From contig CAJULD010000007.1 in the NCBI GenBank assembly GCA_910587505.1, forward strand, positions 1-64,000: DNA of 64,000 nucleotides. Direction: 5' to 3'. Positions 9,015-16,224 of this stretch are shown piece by piece. This stretch comes from an uncultured Oscillospiraceae bacterium (GTDB taxonomy: Bacteria > Bacillota > Clostridia > Oscillospirales > Oscillospiraceae). Below the pieces are notes generated by a model. It worked only from the letters and a program-made list of their open reading frames with translations, did no database searches and was not told where the DNA came from. Each line of letters begins with the position of its first letter. Within the stretch, counting starts at the first letter, position 1. The position numbers and the translations under genes were made by a program.

Positions 9015-10400
9015 TCAGCCCAGCACCTCGCTGTTGAGAAATTTCCCTCCAAAGACGGTAATCAGCAGGATCTCGATGTCAAACAGCAGGCTCCAGTGTT
9101 CGATATAGTAGATGTCGTGCTCCACCCGCTCCCTGATGGAGGTATCCCCCCGCAGTCCGTTGACCTGGGCCCAGCCGGTGATGCCGGGCCGGACCTGATG
9201 CTTCACCATGTAGAGAGGCACGTCCTCCTTGAACTGTTCCACATAAAAGGGAATTTCCGGGCGGGGGCCCACCAGGCTCATGTCCCCCCTGAGCACGTTG
9301 AAAAACTGGGGGAGCTCGTCCAGAGAGCACTTGCGCATGAAAGCGCCGAATCGGGTTTTCCGCTCGTCCCGGTCCGCGCTCCAGCGGGTATCCTGGCCGT
9401 CGTTGACGCGCATGGAGCGGAATTTGTACATATAGAAGGTCTTTTTGTTCCGCCCCACCCGCTTCTGTCTGAAGATCACCGGGCCGGGGGAGGTCAGCTT
9501 CACGCCGGCCGCGCACAGCAGCATCACCGGCGAGGTGAGAAGAATCAGCAGCGAGGACCCCACGATATCCATCGTCCGCTTGCAGAAGGCGTTGGCCCAG
9601 TTATCCAGGGGGATACGCCGGAGATTCAGCAGCGGAATGCCCTCCAGGTCGTCAAACTGGGGATTGGACGGCATGTATTTGGCGTAAAAGGGAATGATGG
9701 ACAGCTTCGTGCCCGTCTTTTCGCAGGCTGCGATGATCTCCGGCATCCGCTGGTAGTCCTCGGTGCCGATGGCGGAAACCACCTCGTCCGGGCGGTGAAT
9801 GTCCAGAAGCTCCTCCAGCTCCTCAAAGCCGCCAAGCCGCTTCAGGTTCAGATTTTCCTTCCGGGAGGCGATATAGCCGACGGGCAGATAGCCCAGCTCC
9901 CGGTTCCCCCGGATGGTTTTCAGATACGTCTGGGCCAGCTCGCCGCAGCCCAGCACCAGAACCCGCTTCTGATTGTAGCCCTTCTGGCGGAAACAGCGCA
10001 GCGCCCGGCGCAGGAAAAACCGCTTGCAGCTGAGGATTCCCAGACTCAGCACGGACCATATGGCAAGGGTCAGGCGGGAATAGTTAATATAATGCTGGAC
10101 AAACAGGGCGCTGAGCAGAATCGCCATGACCAGAGCGGTGGCCAGCCACAGCTTCTCCAGCTCCTTCCGCAGCCGGATTCTCCGGAAGGACTGATACAGG
10201 CCGAAGGCCGCGTAGGTGAACAGCTGCGCCGCCGTCAAAAACACGCCCAGGATCAGATACCGGTCCAGAGGCACCGAAATGAACCCGCCCGGCAAAAGGT
10301 AAAAGCGAATCCAGAAGGCGGCGGGCAGCGCGGCATACAGGATGATTCCATCACTGAGCACATGCAGCCGGTTGAGCAGCTGTTGGTTCTCTCTTATCAT
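9015..10400 (-). CDS. Polyprenyl glycosylphosphotransferase (priming sugar transferase)
   Basis: This enzyme moves a sugar-1-phosphate from a nucleotide sugar to undecaprenyl phosphate and so starts a surface glycan. The 461-residue protein has about five N-terminal membrane segments with a Rossmann-like middle region (RVLVLGCGELAQTYLKTIRG). Its C-terminal bacterial sugar transferase domain contains KRTMDIVGSS, GRNKKTFYMYKFRSM, SLDELPQFFNVLRGDMSLVG, PRPEIP and RPGITGWAQVNGLRG. This is the WbaP/CpsE two-domain architecture. The ribosome site GGGAG lies 6 nt before the ATG. Its neighbours are a Wzy-like protein upstream and GT4 downstream. Confidence 0.94.
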   Translation of the reverse strand: MIRENQQLLNRLHVLSDGIILYAALPAAFWIRFYLLPGGFISVPLDRYLILGVFLTAAQLFTYAAFGLYQSFRRIRLRKELEKLWLATALVMAILLSALFVQHYINYSRLTLAIWSVLSLGILSCKRFFLRRALRCFRQKGYNQKRVLVLGCGELAQTYLKTIRGNRELGYLPVGYIASRKENLNLKRLGGFEELEELLDIHRPDEVVSAIGTEDYQRMPEIIAACEKTGTKLSIIPFYAKYMPSNPQFDDLEGIPLLNLRRIPLDNWANAFCKRTMDIVGSSLLILLTSPVMLLCAAGVKLTSPGPVIFRQKRVGRNKKTFYMYKFRSMRVNDGQDTRWSADRDERKTRFGAFMRKCSLDELPQFFNVLRGDMSLVGPRPEIPFYVEQFKEDVPLYMVKHQVRPGITGWAQVNGLRGDTSIRERVEHDIYYIEHWSLLFDIEILLITVFGGKFLNSEVLG

Positions 10401-10458
10401 ATCGTACTCCCGTCACGCAAGCTCGGGCAGGACCGCCCGGCAGGAACGGTTCCTGCGG

Positions 10459-12795
10459 TCAGGAACAGATTCGGAAAATGAATTCCGCTGTCTGGGGGGC
10501 CAGCGTAATGGTCCCCATGTTCTCCCCGTTCCAGGCCTCCAGCAGGCCGGCGACCCGCGCCACGCCCGCCCGGTATGTCTCCTCTCCCGTCTCGTACCGC
10601 TCCAGCAGGTCAAAGGCCCGTTGCCAGGCGCTCTGGTCCGCCGCCAGATAACGGACATATTTCTCCACCATGGCGAAACCCTGCTCCGTGTCGCCCAGAT
10701 GGAAATAGTATTCCGCCAGGTGAATGGGGATCGTATTGGAATTGAGCTGTCCCAGCCGGGCGGCGTATTCCGCCGCCTTCTGGCGCACAGCCTCATCCTG
10801 CTCGGAGAGGGCGGAGCGCATCACATAGCTGAGCATATGATCCGCCTTCTCGAAGGGGTCCAGCCGGGCGGCCTTTTCCAGGTCGCTGAGCGCCTCGGTC
10901 TGAGAGGCCAGATTCTGCGCCCGGATGTTGTTGTTGAGCAGCACGCCAAATATTGCCAGCAGCGCGGAAATGCCCAGCAGTACGCCGTTGCGGACCATTT
11001 TCCGCTCCGCCCAGGCGGGGCGGGGAAGATCGTCGCCGCAGGAGAGGTTCACCACCGCGAACACGCCGAAGGCGACAGGCAGATAGGAGAAGTGGGAAAA
11101 GACCACCTCCACTGCCCCATGGCAGGCCATGAAGACCAGCGCCGCGCCCAGCGCGGGAGCCAGGGGCCTGTCCGCCCGCCGTCCCCGCCAGACCGCCGCT
11201 GCCGAAACCGCCAGCACGGCCAGGAACAGGAGCAGTCCCACGATCCCCGTGTCCACCAGCGCCTGAATATAGTGGTTGTGGACATATTTGGTCTCATAGT
11301 AGAAGGTCTGCACGCTGCGCACGGCGTTGGAGAACGCCCCCAGCCCCAGCCCGATCACGGGAGAACGGGCAAACAGCTTCATGCCGTCCTCAAAGAATAC
11401 CAGCCGCTGGATGGCGTTCTGGTTTGCGAACAGGCCCTGCATCCGGTTGGCGATGAATCCGGGGAGCAGCTTATAATGCAGCGGAACGGAAAGGACATTG
11501 CTTCCATCGGAGATCTCCGCCCTCTCCAGACGGAGATCCGCGCCTGCGGTAAAGTTGAAATAAACCACCAGGCTGTCCTCCGGTACGGTGAAGGACGCTT
11601 CCGCCAGTTCTCCGCTGTAGAGTACGGAGCTGGTATGCATCATGGTATCCGCCCGATTCTGGCTCTCCACCGTCACTGTAACCGGACCGTTCGCCTCTGC
11701 CGTCATGGTATAGACGCCCGGCTCGGGATAGGCGGCGCGGCGCAGGGATTCTCCGGCCTGAAGGCCGGCCCCGTCCGTCATCCGGAAAGCGGCGATAAAA
11801 AACGTCGTCGCTCCCACCGCTGCCACCGCCGCCAGGATCAGGACCGCCCGGCCATGTCCGCTGAGCAGCCTGAGAATGCGCTTGCCCAGAAGCAGATCCA
11901 GCGCGCACAGCAGCGCCGCGCCACCGAACATGCACAGCAGGGGAACCGGCTGGACGCCGTCCCAGACGGTCAGCCCCGTTACGGAGGCGGGGAAAGCCGC
12001 CAGCATCGTCACCACCAGCGTTTCCACCATCAAAAGCAGCAGTCCCGCCCGCCGCTCCTTCCGCTCCAGCAGCAGAAATGCCAGAAAGGCGGGTACGATC
12101 GCCGCGCATCCGCCCATACTGAACACCAGCACAAAGGAGAGCGCGTTGACCGACAGGCAGACCAGGTGGGCCACCCGCTCCCCCGGCCTTTCCGCGGAGG
12201 AGGCCAGCGCCAGACTCAGCAGCACGCCCAGACCGGCGCAGCCCGCGAACACGTTGGGATTCATGAACACGGTAGTCATGCGGATTCCGGCTTCCACCAC
12301 GCCCAGGGACTCAAAATCCGGCGTAAATTGCCCCAAAAACGACAAAACGGCTGTGCTGATAAACCGCGTGGAGAGCAAATCAATGCTGACCAGCCCGGCA
12401 ATGGCAGTACAGCCCTCAAGGACGGAGGCCGCCTGACGGTCAGGGGACTGCCTGCCGCTGAACGCGAGGAACAGCAGCGCCATGCAGAACGCCGTCAGCA
12501 CCTTCAGAAATTCATACAGCGCCAGCTTTCCGGAGGCAGCGTAAAAAAGGGACACGCCGTCCCATACAACCAGCGCGCCCAGCGCCAGAACCGGCAGTTT
12601 GATCCGATCCCGCAGCCTGGCATAAAATAAAAATACTGCCGAAAGTGTCAACACGATCAGCAGCACAGCCTCCGCCTTCACCGTGGACGCCGCATTCAGG
12701 CACACGGCAAAGAAAAAAAATGCGGCCAGAACCGCCGTTCCGGCTGTTTGCCACGCCTGCAGGGCCGGCGCGGGCAATCCGACTTTATGGCTCAT
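10459..12795 (-). CDS. O-antigen ligase/Wzy-like membrane protein with TPR-like tail
   Basis: This is a 778-residue polytopic protein. About a dozen membrane segments surround the Wzy_C signature (SPVIGLGLGAFSNAVRSV followed by KYVHNHYIQALVDTGIVG), the conserved part of O-antigen polymerases, ligases and O-oligosaccharyltransferases. The large external loop contains an extra ~95-residue beta-rich segment (residues ~335-430; VYTMTAEANGPVTVTVES...) resembling a carbohydrate-binding jelly roll. The C-terminal ~140 residues are helical repeats of TPR type. The start is the ATG after AGAGAGGAAA. It could polymerise a glycan or transfer it to a wall component or protein; sequence alone does not decide. 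Confidence 0.85.
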   Translation of the reverse strand: MSHKVGLPAPALQAWQTAGTAVLAAFFFFAVCLNAASTVKAEAVLLIVLTLSAVFLFYARLRDRIKLPVLALGALVVWDGVSLFYAASGKLALYEFLKVLTAFCMALLFLAFSGRQSPDRQAASVLEGCTAIAGLVSIDLLSTRFISTAVLSFLGQFTPDFESLGVVEAGIRMTTVFMNPNVFAGCAGLGVLLSLALASSAERPGERVAHLVCLSVNALSFVLVFSMGGCAAIVPAFLAFLLLERKERRAGLLLLMVETLVVTMLAAFPASVTGLTVWDGVQPVPLLCMFGGAALLCALDLLLGKRILRLLSGHGRAVLILAAVAAVGATTFFIAAFRMTDGAGLQAGESLRRAAYPEPGVYTMTAEANGPVTVTVESQNRADTMMHTSSVLYSGELAEASFTVPEDSLVVYFNFTAGADLRLERAEISDGSNVLSVPLHYKLLPGFIANRMQGLFANQNAIQRLVFFEDGMKLFARSPVIGLGLGAFSNAVRSVQTFYYETKYVHNHYIQALVDTGIVGLLLFLAVLAVSAAAVWRGRRADRPLAPALGAALVFMACHGAVEVVFSHFSYLPVAFGVFAVVNLSCGDDLPRPAWAERKMVRNGVLLGISALLAIFGVLLNNNIRAQNLASQTEALSDLEKAARLDPFEKADHMLSYVMRSALSEQDEAVRQKAAEYAARLGQLNSNTIPIHLAEYYFHLGDTEQGFAMVEKYVRYLAADQSAWQRAFDLLERYETGEETYRAGVARVAGLLEAWNGENMGTITLAPQTAEFIFRICS

Positions 12796-12818
12796 CTTGC
12801 GTTTCCTCTCTGTGGCAT

Positions 12819-12881
12819 CCTTCTCCCGGCGTTCCTCCGGAGGGAGAAGCGCCGGGAGAAGGAGGGGGCCGAAGCCCCCTC
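12819..12881 (-). terminator. Tandem hairpins between the secreted-protein gene and the Wzy-like gene
   Basis: Reading the minus strand, a C(UUCG)G hairpin AGGGGGC-TTCG-GCCCCCT (12863-12880) is followed by a perfect 13-bp stem (12850-12862 with 12819-12831) that itself encloses CTCCGGAG. T tails are poor, so partial termination or RNA-end protection is likelier than a full stop. This would let the upstream gene be expressed more strongly than the glycan genes. Confidence 0.6.
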
Positions 12882-12921
12882 TTTCCCATGATGCGTCCTT
12901 CATGAGGACGCGTATGCGCAA

Positions 12922-13638
12922 TTACTTCTTGTCAACGCGGATGGAACCGGTAGCGGTGACGTTGACCTTCAGCTGGCCGTCAACGACCTCGTACTCCAGC
13001 TCGACCTCGGTGCCGTCAGCCTTCACCAGGACAACCTTGCCGATGGCATCGGCCTCGATGGTAACGGGGATGACAACATCCAGACCGCCGGGGATATCCT
13101 CGATGGCCTTGCCGTCAGCCAGGACGGCGATGCTGACAGTACCGTCCTCGTTGGCCTCGGCGCTGATCTCCACGGTCTCAGCATCCTTGACGATGGCGGC
13201 AAGGGCCTCGCTGGAGACGGTGACGGTAGCGGCGGAGGTGGTCACAGCGTAACCCTTGCCGGCGTCGGCCAGATCGGCCAGAGCGGTGGCGGGCATAGCG
13301 ACCTTGGTCTCAACGGTAACGGTCAGAACCTCGACATCGGCCTCAACAGCGGCCTTGACCAGGTTGGCGGCGTCTTCCGCGCTCACGGTCTCTTCGACCT
13401 CAACGGGAGCGGAGACATCGGGCAGGGTGACCTCGGGCTCCTCAGGCTCCTCGGGCTCCTCGGGAGTCTCAGCGGGAGTGCTGACGGTGTCGTCGAACAC
13501 AAAGCCGAAGTCATAGACGTCGTTGGCATAGGTCTCGTTGGAATTCGCGGCGCCGGTGTTGGCGGCCATGGCTGCGACAGGCAGCATGGCCAGGACCATA
13601 CCAAGCACGAGCAGCTTGGCGATCAGTTGCTTTTTCAT
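12922..13638 (-). CDS. Secreted acidic beta-rich protein
   Basis: This is a 238-residue protein with a clear Sec signal peptide (MKKQLIAKLLVLGMVLAMLP then AAMAA, probable cleavage near residue 25). A Glu/Pro-rich linker (residues ~55-75) follows, then about 150 residues rich in Val, Thr, Ala, Asp and Glu predicted as beta strands, ending KVNVTATGSIRVDKK. It has almost no Lys or Arg in the mature middle. Similar domains, as I recall them, occur in surface proteins of Oscillospiraceae, but no SLH, LPXTG or other anchor is visible here. The ribosome site AGGAGAG precedes the ATG. It is first in a probable unit with three glycan genes and has an unusually long structured leader. Confidence 0.82.
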   Translation of the reverse strand: MKKQLIAKLLVLGMVLAMLPVAAMAANTGAANSNETYANDVYDFGFVFDDTVSTPAETPEEPEEPEEPEVTLPDVSAPVEVEETVSAEDAANLVKAAVEADVEVLTVTVETKVAMPATALADLADAGKGYAVTTSAATVTVSSEALAAIVKDAETVEISAEANEDGTVSIAVLADGKAIEDIPGGLDVVIPVTIEADAIGKVVLVKADGTEVELEYEVVDGQLKVNVTATGSIRVDKK

Positions 13639-14139
13639 GGTTTAATTCTCTCCTACTTCTTGGTATCTGACAGATCTGTCTCTTGTGGCCGCCAGGAAAA
13701 GAATTTAGCGGCCATATGTCTCTCATGAAAAGAGGAGCGCGCGCCTACTTTGGGAGCGGAACCACCGGCGCGCTCGCTCGGTGCGCTTCCGCTCTGCCTC
13801 CATGGCCCTCACCCCCTTTCCTTTCGGCCATCCAGCGATTGGTTTTGTGTATGAATTTTGTGCTGCAGCCGTTCGTTCCAGAGACCTGCGATGCCGGAGC
13901 CCACATTTCTGGACCTTACGTGACAGAAAACGGCCTATTAATAATATCGGCAGGATCAGGCGCGAAATAATGGGAGATATGGAAAACCGTCTCCGGCCTC
14001 CGTCTTCCGCGGAACCGCGGGGGACGTGCAGGCGGCTGTCAAGAGGGAATTCGCTCCCGTTCCGGAGGCCTGTGCTACCGACAGTTCAAGACCTGTGGCT
14101 CACAAATCAAGCTGCAAAAGCTTGCAGGCATCACATCTA
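13639..14139 (-). promoter_or_regulatory. Long structured 5' leader of the secreted-protein gene
   Basis: About 500 nt separate the only good promoter from the start codon. The minus-strand RNA can form a CTGCAA/TTGCAG hairpin (14127-14112) and a long-range helix GGCCTCCG/CGGAGGCC (14070-14063 with 14002-13995). That helix encloses GGGA/TCCC (14058-14045) and CGCGG-type (14020-14007) hairpins. A TCCAGA/TCTGGA helix follows near 13912-13880. A hairpin near 13790-13754 can be replaced by a GC-rich pairing (GCGCGCC with GGCGCGC) followed by CTCTTTT near 13727. No known riboswitch consensus was matched. The 14175-14286 remainder of the gap shows no gene. Confidence 0.45.
13723..13803 (-). CDS. 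Possible 26-residue basic leader peptide
   Basis: A short ORF with an excellent ribosome site (AAAGGGGGTGAGGGCC before ATG) encodes MEAERKRTERARRWFRSQSR and six more residues. It lies inside the long leader of the secreted-protein gene and overlaps two alternative hairpins. It could be a regulatory upstream ORF, but it may be chance. No homologue is recognised. Confidence 0.2.
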   Translation of the reverse strand: MEAERKRTERARRWFRSQSRRALLFS

Positions 14140-14145
14140 AGTAGC

Positions 14146-14174
14146 ATTTTATCATAGCCAATCCAGAAATTCAA
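14146..14174 (-). promoter_or_regulatory. Sigma-A promoter of the secreted-protein/glycan unit
   Basis: On the minus strand TTGAAT (14174-14169), a 17-bp spacer and TAAAAT (14151-14146). It lies about 500 nt upstream of the first start codon and reads toward it. Confidence 0.6.
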
Positions 14175-14286
14175 TCCCGGTTTTCGTCATTCATCCCATT
14201 TTTTGCACAAATAAACAGGAGGACATACCGGCCATTTTTGGAGTCGAAGTAAAAAAAGCCCCGATTGACGGTATTCTGGAAGAAAA

Positions 14287-14325
14287 TTCCGGGAGTCTTC
14301 CGCCGTTTTGCAGAGACTCCCGGAA
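14287..14325 (-). terminator. Intrinsic terminator of the stalk-domain gene
   Basis: A 12-bp stem TTCCGGGAGTCT/AGACTCCCGGAA (14325-14314 with 14298-14287) is followed on the minus strand by TTTTCTT, 41 nt after the stop codon. Confidence 0.85.
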
Positions 14326-14365
14326 CATTTTACGAACGTTTCTCTCTTCTGGAGAAGGCGCTCAC

Positions 14366-15451
14366 TCAGCCGGGCGTATACCCCTTCGCTGTGTCGATGG
14401 AGATGGTGCGGGCCGCGTCATCCCAATCCACGCCGAAGTCAAAGGCGGAGCCGATGTCCCGGAGCTTGAAATAGTTGTTGTTGTTGATCTCGTATGCGGT
14501 GACGGAAATCTCGCTGCCGTTGAGCAGGATCCTGGCGGTGGTGGGTTTGGCGGTCTGCTCTCCGGAGCCTTTGGCGCTCATCTCGCCGCCCACGGGGGTG
14601 TAGGCCTCGCCGGCGGTCAGGGAGATGGCGTTGGCTGCGCCGTCCCAGCCCACCTGGAACTGCTTGCGGGTGCCGTTGAGCACATAGGCCAGATCCCGGA
14701 GCTTGAAGAAGTTGGAGCCGTCGATGTTGTACGCGTCAAAGGAGGTCTTCGTGCCGTTGACCATCACGGAAGCGGAGCTGGGTACGGCGGGGCGGGGCTC
14801 GGCGGAGACGGGAGGCGCGAACTTGAGGGGCAGGCTGCGGCGGGCGGTAATTTCCTCCCCGGCGTAGTACACCTCAACAAACAGCTGGAAGATGGTGTCC
14901 GCGCCGTCCTCCGGCATGGTGAAGGTCACGCTCTCGCCGGGCTGAAGGACCTTCGCCCTGTCCGGGGCGGTGGAGCCGTCGATGGCGCTGTCGGTGTTCC
15001 AGTACAGGCCTTCCCCGGCGCTCTTCGCGCCGGCGGCGCCCTTGTCGGTCAGGTACTGCACGGTGCTGTAGCCGAAGTACCTGCCCTGCATGTCCACTTC
15101 CGCGCCGCTGGCGTCATGGGTGATGGTGGAGCCGGCGCGGCGGGTAAAGCTGCGGCAGTAAATGTAGAAGACGGCGGAGGCGTCCGTTCCCACGTTGCCC
15201 ACCGTGATGGTGGTGCCGAAGGGAACCTGGTTGTAGCCGGCCAGGGACTGGGCGTCGCCCACCTGTCCGCTGGCGGTATCCTCCTGGTAGAGCTCCACGC
15301 TCTGGTTCACGCGGGTCACGCCCATGCCGCTGCGGATGGAAATGGCATTGGAGCCCTCCACCTCCGGGGCGGACTCCGCAGCGCCTGCGGAGACGGTCAG
15401 GCCCAGCGCCATCGTCAGGGCCAGTAACAGGGACAACAGTTTCTTTGTCAT
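14366..15451 (-). CDS. Secreted protein with two copper-amine-oxidase-N-like (stalk) domains
   Basis: This is a 361-residue exported protein. The signal peptide is KKLLSLLLALTMALGLTVSA with cleavage after AGAA. The middle third is a beta-rich region with no clear family. The C-terminal part holds two stalk-type repeats, each with V/I-x-V/L-NG-x-x-x-S..., then NFFKLRDLAY or NYFKLRDIGS, and a closing W-D-x-A-x-x-I-S/T motif. These repeats are frequent in secreted Clostridia proteins and are thought to act as surface stalks or ligand-binding modules; they are not enzymes. AGAAGGAG lies 7 nt before the ATG. It is monocistronic, with its own promoter and terminator. Confidence 0.83.
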   Translation of the reverse strand: MTKKLLSLLLALTMALGLTVSAGAAESAPEVEGSNAISIRSGMGVTRVNQSVELYQEDTASGQVGDAQSLAGYNQVPFGTTITVGNVGTDASAVFYIYCRSFTRRAGSTITHDASGAEVDMQGRYFGYSTVQYLTDKGAAGAKSAGEGLYWNTDSAIDGSTAPDRAKVLQPGESVTFTMPEDGADTIFQLFVEVYYAGEEITARRSLPLKFAPPVSAEPRPAVPSSASVMVNGTKTSFDAYNIDGSNFFKLRDLAYVLNGTRKQFQVGWDGAANAISLTAGEAYTPVGGEMSAKGSGEQTAKPTTARILLNGSEISVTAYEINNNNYFKLRDIGSAFDFGVDWDDAARTISIDTAKGYTPG

Positions 15452-15526
15452 ATGTATTCTCCTTCTGATTTCTGATTTTTGGCTCCGGCATGCCGCAGCC
15501 GAACGCCGGTGATGGAATCTGATCCT

Positions 15527-15555
15527 ATTATACCCGCTGGGCGGCTGAATTGCAA
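15527..15555 (-). promoter_or_regulatory. Sigma-A promoter of the stalk-domain gene
   Basis: On the minus strand TTGCAA (15555-15550), a 17-bp spacer and TATAAT (15532-15527), 76 nt upstream of the start codon. The -35 box lies just before the stop codon of the SGNH gene. Confidence 0.8.
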
Positions 15556-15563
15556 GGGTCTTT

Positions 15564-16199
15564 TCAGCCGGAGAGCGTATTGGCATATTTTTCAAACAGG
15601 GACAGCCACGCGTCGGCAATCAGCTGGTGCCCGGCGGGGGTGGGGTGCACGCCGTCTGACAGCCAGTAAGCGGCCGGACAGCGGGCGCAGGCCTCGTCAA
15701 ACCGGGCCTGGAGGGGCAGGTACAGCCCTCCGAATTCTCCGGCGATTTCCCGGACCGCCTGAGCCCGGAGGGGCATCTCCCTGGCGAAGGCCTCCCAGTC
15801 TTCGCTGGTGCCCGTGCCGGGGAGGACAAAGGGCTCCATCAGCAGTAGCTTTACCTCCGGCAGGCGCTCCACCGTGTCCGCGGCCAGCATCCGGCAGATC
15901 CGGTAGAACCGCTCCGCGCCCACGCCGTTGCGGTCCCCCAGCTCGTGCCACACGTCGTTGATGCCCGCCAGCAGGCTGAGCAGATCCGGCTTCAGGTTCC
16001 AGCAGTCCCGCTTGATCCGGGCGTAGATGTCCACGCTGCGGTCCCCGCCCACGCCGGTGTTGCGAAACCCGTACCGTCCCGGCTGCTCCAGGGACAGCCG
16101 GGCGCTGACCAGCAGGGGATACCCGGAGCCCAGAGAGGCCGGGTCCTCCCGGTTGCGCCCGGCGTCGGTGATGGAGTCGCCCAGAAACAGAATTCTCAT
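15564..16199 (-). CDS. SGNH/GDSL family hydrolase
   Basis: This is a 211-residue cytosolic SGNH esterase/lipase-fold protein. Block I is FLGDSITDAGR with nucleophile Ser9, block II has the Gly in GVGGDR, block III is the Asn in LLAGINDVWHE, and block V is SDGVHPTPAGH with the catalytic Asp and His. All four family residues are present, so activity on an ester substrate (acetylated sugar, lipid or acyl group) is expected, but the substrate is unknown. The start is the ATG after AAAGGACG; a longer in-frame ORF runs back into the XpaC gene, which ends 25 nt upstream. Confidence 0.88.
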   Translation of the reverse strand: MRILFLGDSITDAGRNREDPASLGSGYPLLVSARLSLEQPGRYGFRNTGVGGDRSVDIYARIKRDCWNLKPDLLSLLAGINDVWHELGDRNGVGAERFYRICRMLAADTVERLPEVKLLLMEPFVLPGTGTSEDWEAFAREMPLRAQAVREIAGEFGGLYLPLQARFDEACARCPAAYWLSDGVHPTPAGHQLIADAWLSLFEKYANTLSG

Positions 16200-16224
16200 T
16201 GCCGCACGTCCTTTCTCAGCCCGG

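Noticed and set aside
13511..13726. A 71-codon minus-strand frame overlapping the start of the secreted-protein gene
   Set aside because: It begins by ATGA overlap with the possible leader peptide but has no own ribosome site and runs out of frame through the signal-peptide coding region.
13683..14140. Two plus-strand open frames in the leader gap
   Set aside because: No ribosome site, no recognisable features, and the promoter and hairpins in this gap point to the minus strand.
13985..14140. Cobalamin riboswitch or 6S RNA in the secreted-protein leader
   Set aside because: Some isolated words resemble these classes, but the closing helices and conserved cores do not align by eye. Kept as an unknown structured leader.
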